A stretch of DNA of 53,925 nt from W11650 sp041844915. Its GTDB lineage: Bacteria > Bacillota > Clostridia > Lachnospirales > Vallitaleaceae. Where the stretch lies: NCBI GenBank assembly GCA_041844915.1, contig JBGZBY010000084.1, positions 1 through 53,925 on the forward strand. The letters run 5' to 3'. The notes beneath the pieces are model-generated. The model was not told the origin of the DNA and did no database searches. It saw only the letters and a program-made list of their open reading frames with translations. Both the position numbers and the translations under genes were made by a program. Below are positions 49,564 through 53,925 of this stretch, piece by piece; position 1 is the stretch's first letter, and each line of letters starts with the position of its first letter.

Positions 49564-52104
49564 TTAGGCATCGGCAGAACCTATTTCCAGCTTCCCGTCG
49601 GCATTGACAAACAGCCTTACCGCTGAAAAATCAGCCAGCTGCCCGTCAAAGCTTTTCATAGACAACAGAGTCACTATTTCCTTTTCCATAATCCGGTTAA
49701 GCAAGCTTGCTCCCATGCCGGAGCCGCATGCCTTCTTAGCCAAAAGCGCCGCTGCTTCATCCGTCCATTCCAGCCGAACATGCCCCTCCGCCAGCTCCTC
49801 TGCCAGCTGATGCAGCCGTAAATCTACCAGAAGCTCCATTTTCGGCAAATCAAAGCCCTCCAGCAAATAACAGCCATCCACTGCCTGCACAAGCTCTGCC
49901 GGCAGCCTCTCCATAAGCGCCCTCTCATTTCCGACTTCCTCTGATAAGCTCACCGTCAAAAAAGCCATTGTATTCTTAAAATCAATCTGCCTGCCCCGAC
50001 TGTCGGTCAACAGTCCTTCCGTGAGAAGCTGGCGAAGAATCCCCAAAACCTCTCGCTGCGCCCGATCAACATTTTCAAACAAAAGAACGCTATATGGCTT
50101 GGTTCTGACCGCTTCCGTTAAATTGCCCCCCTGCTCATGGCCGATATAACCGGGCGGCGCTCCAATCAGCTTGGTAACGGAGGACTTATCGGTATACTCA
50201 CTCATGTCCAAGGTGATAAGGCTTTTTTCTCCGTCAAACAAATAGTCCGCCGTCAGCCTTGCCAGATAAGACTTGCCCGTACCCGAGGTTCCCTGCAAAA
50301 GAAAGCCGCCCATCGGCTTTTGCCGGCGCAACAGACCCGAGCGCGCCCGAATATAGGCATGAAGAATTCCTTCGATCGCTTCCTCGCCTCCGACAAATTT
50401 TCTTTGAAGCCTTTCCTTTATTTCCGCAATATGGGAAAGCTGGTTGGCTTCCAATCGGTGCTTGGGGCTGCCCGAAAGCTTCGATACGATCTCCTTTACC
50501 TCCTCCAGCCCGACCTCAGTCGGCAGCGGAAAATATTCCTTGACCGCTTCCAGCTTCAATAGACTCGCCTGCGTTTCCTCCAAAACCGGCAAAAGCTCCG
50601 CCAAAGCAGCAAAACGATGATTTTGCTTTGCCTCCTCGATTTGCAGCTGCAAAAGCTCCTTATCCCGCCGCAACCTTGCCATTTCCGTCTGTCGTTCCTT
50701 CTCCGCCTGATAGGCCTTTTCCATTCCGGTAAATTCCTCGGCTAAAGCGGCAATTTTTCCTTCCAGCTCCTCCAGCCGATATTGCGACGCCATATCTGAC
50801 TCTTTTTTCAGTGAAATCCGCTCCATTTCTAATTGAACCAAATTTCTGTGCAACTCCTCCAATGCCCTCGGCCTTTCATCTCGATACATTCTGACCAACG
50901 CCGAAGCCTCGTCGATCACATCAATGGCGATATCCGGAAGCCTGCGCTCCGTCAAATAGCGCTTGGCCAGCCGCACTGCCTCAATAATCGCCGGATCGGC
51001 AATCCGCACCGTGTGGTGATGCTCGTATCTTGTTTTTAAGCCGCGCAAAATGGAAATCGCTTCTTCCTCTGATGGCTCCTCCACCAATATCTTTTGAAAT
51101 CTTCGGTCAAGCGCCCCATCCTTTTCAATGTGCAGGCGATATTCCTCAATGGTCGTCGCTCCAATCATCAAAAGCTCCCCCCTGGCCAGCATCGGCTTTA
51201 AAATATTGGAGGTGTCCATGGTGCCGGAAGTGTTTCCCGAACCGATAATATTGTGAAGCTCGTCAATAAAAAGAATAATCTTGCCATTAGAGTTCTTAAT
51301 GATCTCTAAAATCTGCTTCAGTCTTTCCTCAAAATCCCCCCGAAACTTTGCTCCGGCGATCAGCGCCGTCATGTCAAGGGCAAATACGATTTTATCCTTG
51401 AGCGGATCCGGCACATCTCCCTTGACAATCCGCTGGACAATCCCCTCGACAATCGCCGTCTTCCCCACGCCCGGCTCGCCGATCAGCACCGGATTATTTT
51501 TAATCCGGCGGGATAAAATCCGAATAGCCGAGCCAGTTTCCTCTTCTCGACCAATTACCTCATCCAGCTTGCCCTCCTGCGCTTCCTTGCTCAAATTTCG
51601 CCCGTACTTCGATAAGGTTTTCAGCGCTTCCTCCGAAATCCCAGTGGCGAAGGAACTGCTCCAGCGCCGAACCAGCTCCTTGCGCAGCCGATCATAGCTC
51701 AGTTCATACAGTTCTGCCAGCTTTGCCGTCGCCATATCCTCTTCCCTAAGCAGCGCCAAGAACAGGTGAGTAATCGTCACAAAGGCTTCATATAAATTGC
51801 GGGAAATTTCCTCTGCAATCAGCAGCGCTCTTTGATAAGAGCGGCTGACATACAAGCTGGATACCCCTTTCGCCGAACGAAGCTTTTCAATCGCCCCCTC
51901 CAACTCCAGCGAAAGCGCCTTGGTGATAATCCCCATCTCGGTAAGCACTCTCGCAATCTCGGTATCGGGCTGACGCAAAATTGCCTGCATCAAATGCAGA
52001 TCGGTGACCTCCACATTTTGATTTTTTATCGCCGCCTGATGAGCTTCTTTAATTATGTCTAGCACTGCCTGCGAATATTTTGATTTATCCATTGCCTTTT
52101 CCAT
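49564..52104 (-). CDS. ClpB-like AAA+ ATPase with degenerate second nucleotide-binding domain
   Basis: An 846-residue Clp/Hsp100 protein: a repeat-type N domain (~1-150), D1 ATPase (~180-405), a coiled-coil middle domain (~410-540) and D2 (~545-840). D1 looks fully active: Walker A GEPGVGKT at 209-216, Walker B ILFIDE at 277-282, ALDRRFQ. D2 keeps Walker A GTSGTGKS and the pore loop GYIGHEQGG, but Walker B reads LLFENV (DE to EN), sensor 1 reads TVS, the Arg finger region PAELVQAVD lacks Arg, and GAR is GAS. So D2 may bind but probably not hydrolyse ATP. No ClpP-binding loop was seen. The ATG is at 52104 or 52092. It is not preceded by a HrcA or CtsR site that I can see. Confidence 0.88.
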   Translation of the reverse strand: MEKAMDKSKYSQAVLDIIKEAHQAAIKNQNVEVTDLHLMQAILRQPDTEIARVLTEMGIITKALSLELEGAIEKLRSAKGVSSLYVSRSYQRALLIAEEISRNLYEAFVTITHLFLALLREEDMATAKLAELYELSYDRLRKELVRRWSSSFATGISEEALKTLSKYGRNLSKEAQEGKLDEVIGREEETGSAIRILSRRIKNNPVLIGEPGVGKTAIVEGIVQRIVKGDVPDPLKDKIVFALDMTALIAGAKFRGDFEERLKQILEIIKNSNGKIILFIDELHNIIGSGNTSGTMDTSNILKPMLARGELLMIGATTIEEYRLHIEKDGALDRRFQKILVEEPSEEEAISILRGLKTRYEHHHTVRIADPAIIEAVRLAKRYLTERRLPDIAIDVIDEASALVRMYRDERPRALEELHRNLVQLEMERISLKKESDMASQYRLEELEGKIAALAEEFTGMEKAYQAEKERQTEMARLRRDKELLQLQIEEAKQNHRFAALAELLPVLEETQASLLKLEAVKEYFPLPTEVGLEEVKEIVSKLSGSPKHRLEANQLSHIAEIKERLQRKFVGGEEAIEGILHAYIRARSGLLRRQKPMGGFLLQGTSGTGKSYLARLTADYLFDGEKSLITLDMSEYTDKSSVTKLIGAPPGYIGHEQGGNLTEAVRTKPYSVLLFENVDRAQREVLGILRQLLTEGLLTDSRGRQIDFKNTMAFLTVSLSEEVGNERALMERLPAELVQAVDGCYLLEGFDLPKMELLVDLRLHQLAEELAEGHVRLEWTDEAAALLAKKACGSGMGASLLNRIMEKEIVTLLSMKSFDGQLADFSAVRLFVNADGKLEIGSADA

Positions 52105-52378
52105 TGCGGGGCGAGCTGACGCTTCCCCAAATTTTTGCTTTTGTTTTATTCTACACTTTCTTGCAACTCGAGCTAACGCAATTCTTTGCCAACTCGAACC
52201 GTCTCAATCTTTCTTTATTTCAATGCTTTTCCAGCGCTTTTCCTTCCCCGCTTCAGGCGTTCACTCTGTCTTCGGCGCTCCGCTCAAAGCTTTCCTTACG
52301 GCTGCCGGTTTTCCGTCCCTTGCTCCGATTGAATATTTCCGCCAATTCTGCACAGAAAAGCGTTGTAGTATAAGCTTT

Positions 52379-53536
52379 TTATCCCAGCAGCATCCACAGC
52401 AGATGCGCTGCTACTACATCTCCCAAACCACCAACAGTATGCGAAAGAATAGCGTTTCCGGTCATTTCCTTGGTATCCAGCGCGTCCATCATAGCGATAT
52501 GCGTAGACAAATATCCGCTCCAGCACATGCAGATGGCCGTAAATACAGCAATGTCATTTGCCGATACCTTGCCGGCAGCCGCCATATCCGCCACAATACC
52601 AATCGCCGCTCCGGAACTTCCCAGCGCCGTAATCGGTACCGCAATCGCCTCCGGTGAGCTAAAGCCAAACAATGGCTTTAAAATAAAATTCAAATATTCC
52701 CCGATCTTAGGCAAAAGCTCAATTCCCTGATTGGCGGAGCCATTGTATACTCCTGCTTCTCCGACGCCGTTGGTCAGCATAATAACCAAGGTGCAAATCA
52801 GCAGTACGCCGGGGATAATCGACATACCCATATCCACGCCAACCTTTGCCCCCTCCAGCAGGGACTGAATGAAACGCGAGCCCGCCGAGCCAGATCTAAC
52901 CTTGCGCATTCCCGCCGGAATAGCTTCAACACTTTTAGTTTCCACCTTTTCCGTTGCTCCGTAATATTTTTTGGTTTTAAAGATCATCAGACGAACCGAA
53001 ATAATACTTCCGACAACCGCTCCCAAAATGCCGATCATGGAAGCCTTCAAGGCTCCCTCTACCGGAAAGCCCATCATGGCAGTCGTAATAATCAGACCCA
53101 TACCAAATGCCGTACCCAAATTGGTCAGCGCTGGCAACTGGTATTTTTTAAAATATTGACGAAAATTATCATCATGCGCCAGTGTCAAAATAGCCGGATT
53201 ATCCGACATAAAGCAGTTCAGCATTCCCAAGGAGCTGGCTCCAGGCAAATCATAAATCGGCTTCATGACCACCGAAAGCCCTCTATTTATCAGCGCAATT
53301 ACGCCGAATTCAGAAAACACGCCAGAGATTCCGCCTGCCAAAACCGCAACTCCCATCAAATAAAAGCAAACATTCATCAGCAAATCATAGGAGGTCGCCA
53401 TCATGGTCTTAAGCATATTGGTTCCGCCCATGATCCTCCCGATCAATGCAAAAAAACCGACAAATGCTACGAGGAAGATAATCGCCTCCACGCTAATCTC
53501 CTTTTTCAGTGTTACACTACTCTCTTTCTTATCCAT
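52379..53536 (-). CDS. Nucleoside-recognition (Gate) domain membrane protein
   Basis: A 385-residue membrane protein with about eight to ten hydrophobic segments, resembling the clostridial CD0519/CD1768 family and the Gate domain (PF07670-like). Conserved features are LMGVAVLAGGISGVFSEFGV, a polar NCFMSDNPAILTLAHDDNF loop, SIIPGVLLICTLVIML and ITALGSSGAAIGIVADMA. The ATG at 53536 has AAAGAG near it. It is probably a transporter or channel of unknown substrate. It lies upstream of the ClpB-like gene, with 270 bases between. Confidence 0.82.
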   Translation of the reverse strand: MDKKESSVTLKKEISVEAIIFLVAFVGFFALIGRIMGGTNMLKTMMATSYDLLMNVCFYLMGVAVLAGGISGVFSEFGVIALINRGLSVVMKPIYDLPGASSLGMLNCFMSDNPAILTLAHDDNFRQYFKKYQLPALTNLGTAFGMGLIITTAMMGFPVEGALKASMIGILGAVVGSIISVRLMIFKTKKYYGATEKVETKSVEAIPAGMRKVRSGSAGSRFIQSLLEGAKVGVDMGMSIIPGVLLICTLVIMLTNGVGEAGVYNGSANQGIELLPKIGEYLNFILKPLFGFSSPEAIAVPITALGSSGAAIGIVADMAAAGKVSANDIAVFTAICMCWSGYLSTHIAMMDALDTKEMTGNAILSHTVGGLGDVVAAHLLWMLLG

Positions 53537-53675
53537 TTCTCTTTAAAGTCCTTTCCTCCAAAAGCTTTCTTGTTTTCCGCCTTCACTGCAAGCCGCGTCG
53601 CATTTTCTGAACCAATGCCGCTTCCTTCGGCGTACTAAAACAGTATACCAAAAAATCCGGAATAGCTATATCTTT

Positions 53676-53731
53676 AAAAAATACCTTCAAAGCAGGCAGT
53701 TGCTTTTTGCTTCTGCTTAGAAGGTATTTTT
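53676..53731 (-). terminator. Terminator of the partial gene at the right edge
   Basis: AAAAAATACCTTC (53676-53688) and GAAGGTATTTTT (53720-53731) pair, with inner AAGCAG/CTGCTT pairing. On the minus strand six T residues follow. It lies about 95 bases after the stop at 53827. Confidence 0.8.
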
Positions 53732-53826
53732 ATCAGTCCAAACGCGGTAAAGGCCGCGCCGCTTTGCGCCAGCTTTTAAAGCGCCCGCAAGTTACTTAGC
53801 GCGTGAGAAAGCCGTTTTTGCTTTTC

Positions 53827-53925
53827 CTATTTTTTCTTTTTGTCTTCAATATCTTTCAGGTAGGATTTACCGGGACTTGCTTTTGGATAGATCCTCGACA
53901 TGATCTGATCTTCATCTTCCTCTCC
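53827..53925 (-). CDS. 3' end of a gene that continues beyond the window
   Basis: The last 32 codons of a minus-strand frame run from the window edge to a TAG at 53827-53829. The visible tail is charged (GEEDEDQIMSRIYP, then KDIEDKKKK). A strong terminator on the same strand follows, which supports real coding sequence. The product cannot be named from this fragment. Confidence 0.6.
   Translation of the reverse strand, partial: GEEDEDQIMSRIYPKASPGKSYLKDIEDKKKK

Overview
The window looks like chromosomal DNA of a Gram-positive anaerobe of the class Clostridia (Bacillota). The basis is the murB-yvcK-whiA-Crh-like gene order, a CdaA/CdaR (YbbR) c-di-AMP pair, a YtrA-type GntR regulator with its ABC transporter, strong AGGAGG ribosome binding sites, lipobox lipoproteins and frequent TTG/GTG starts. 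The exact genus cannot be read from the sequence. Almost every gene is on the minus strand; the exceptions are an Rpn-family nuclease (148-1089), an HPr-like gene with a phosphodiesterase (12248-13835), and a doubtful small ORF (14131-14292). I saw no rRNA, tRNA, CRISPR array, phage or insertion sequence.

Layout. 1-5.4 kb: Rpn nuclease, a secreted NlpC/P60 hydrolase, a fused TadA adenosine deaminase / 3-methyladenine DNA glycosylase, and the MTA/SAH nucleosidase. 5.5-10.3 kb: a complete branched-chain amino acid ABC importer (livK-H-M-G-F) with a clear sigma-A promoter. 10.4-14.3 kb: mtaB, a His-less HPr-like protein, a cytoplasmic phosphodiesterase and a repeat-rich gap. 14.4-16.3 kb: a YtrA-type repressor with its ABC ATPase and permease, and a palindromic operator on its promoter. 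16.4-20 kb: cvpA joined to a nitrate/sulfonate/thiamine-precursor type ABC importer. 20.2-26 kb: a 123-bp tandem repeat, a membrane-anchored unknown, glgA, cca and an FAD dehydrogenase. 26.2-33.1 kb: an apparent operon of a heterodimeric ABC exporter, a C39-like peptidase lipoprotein and an unknown. 33.3-38.1 kb: HIT protein, a three-part UDG-like/flavodoxin-like/SCP2 protein, three 130-bp tandem repeats, a rhomboid protease, and a Gx-type membrane protein with a NusG-domain-II protein. 38.4-46.8 kb: a long run of genes led by two unknown membrane proteins, then cdaA, cdaR, a cytoplasmic parvulin, murB, yvcK(glmR), whiA, a Crh-like protein and rdgB. This links c-di-AMP signalling, peptidoglycan synthesis and carbon control. 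47-53.5 kb: a tandem pair of LOR/SDH (TIGR00300-like) enzymes, a ClpB-like AAA+ protein whose second ATPase domain is degenerate, and a Gate-domain membrane protein. The window ends in the 3' end of another minus-strand gene (53827-53925).

The best candidates for something new are the TadA-Mpg fusion, the tandem LOR/SDH pair in which the downstream copy has lost its signature residues, the ClpB-like protein with a dead-looking second ATPase domain, two Ser46-only HPr proteins (one with Glu at position 15), the UDG-like/flavodoxin-like/SCP2 protein, and a near-perfect 26-bp hairpin just before cdaA. All functions are inferred by reading motifs; no database search was run.
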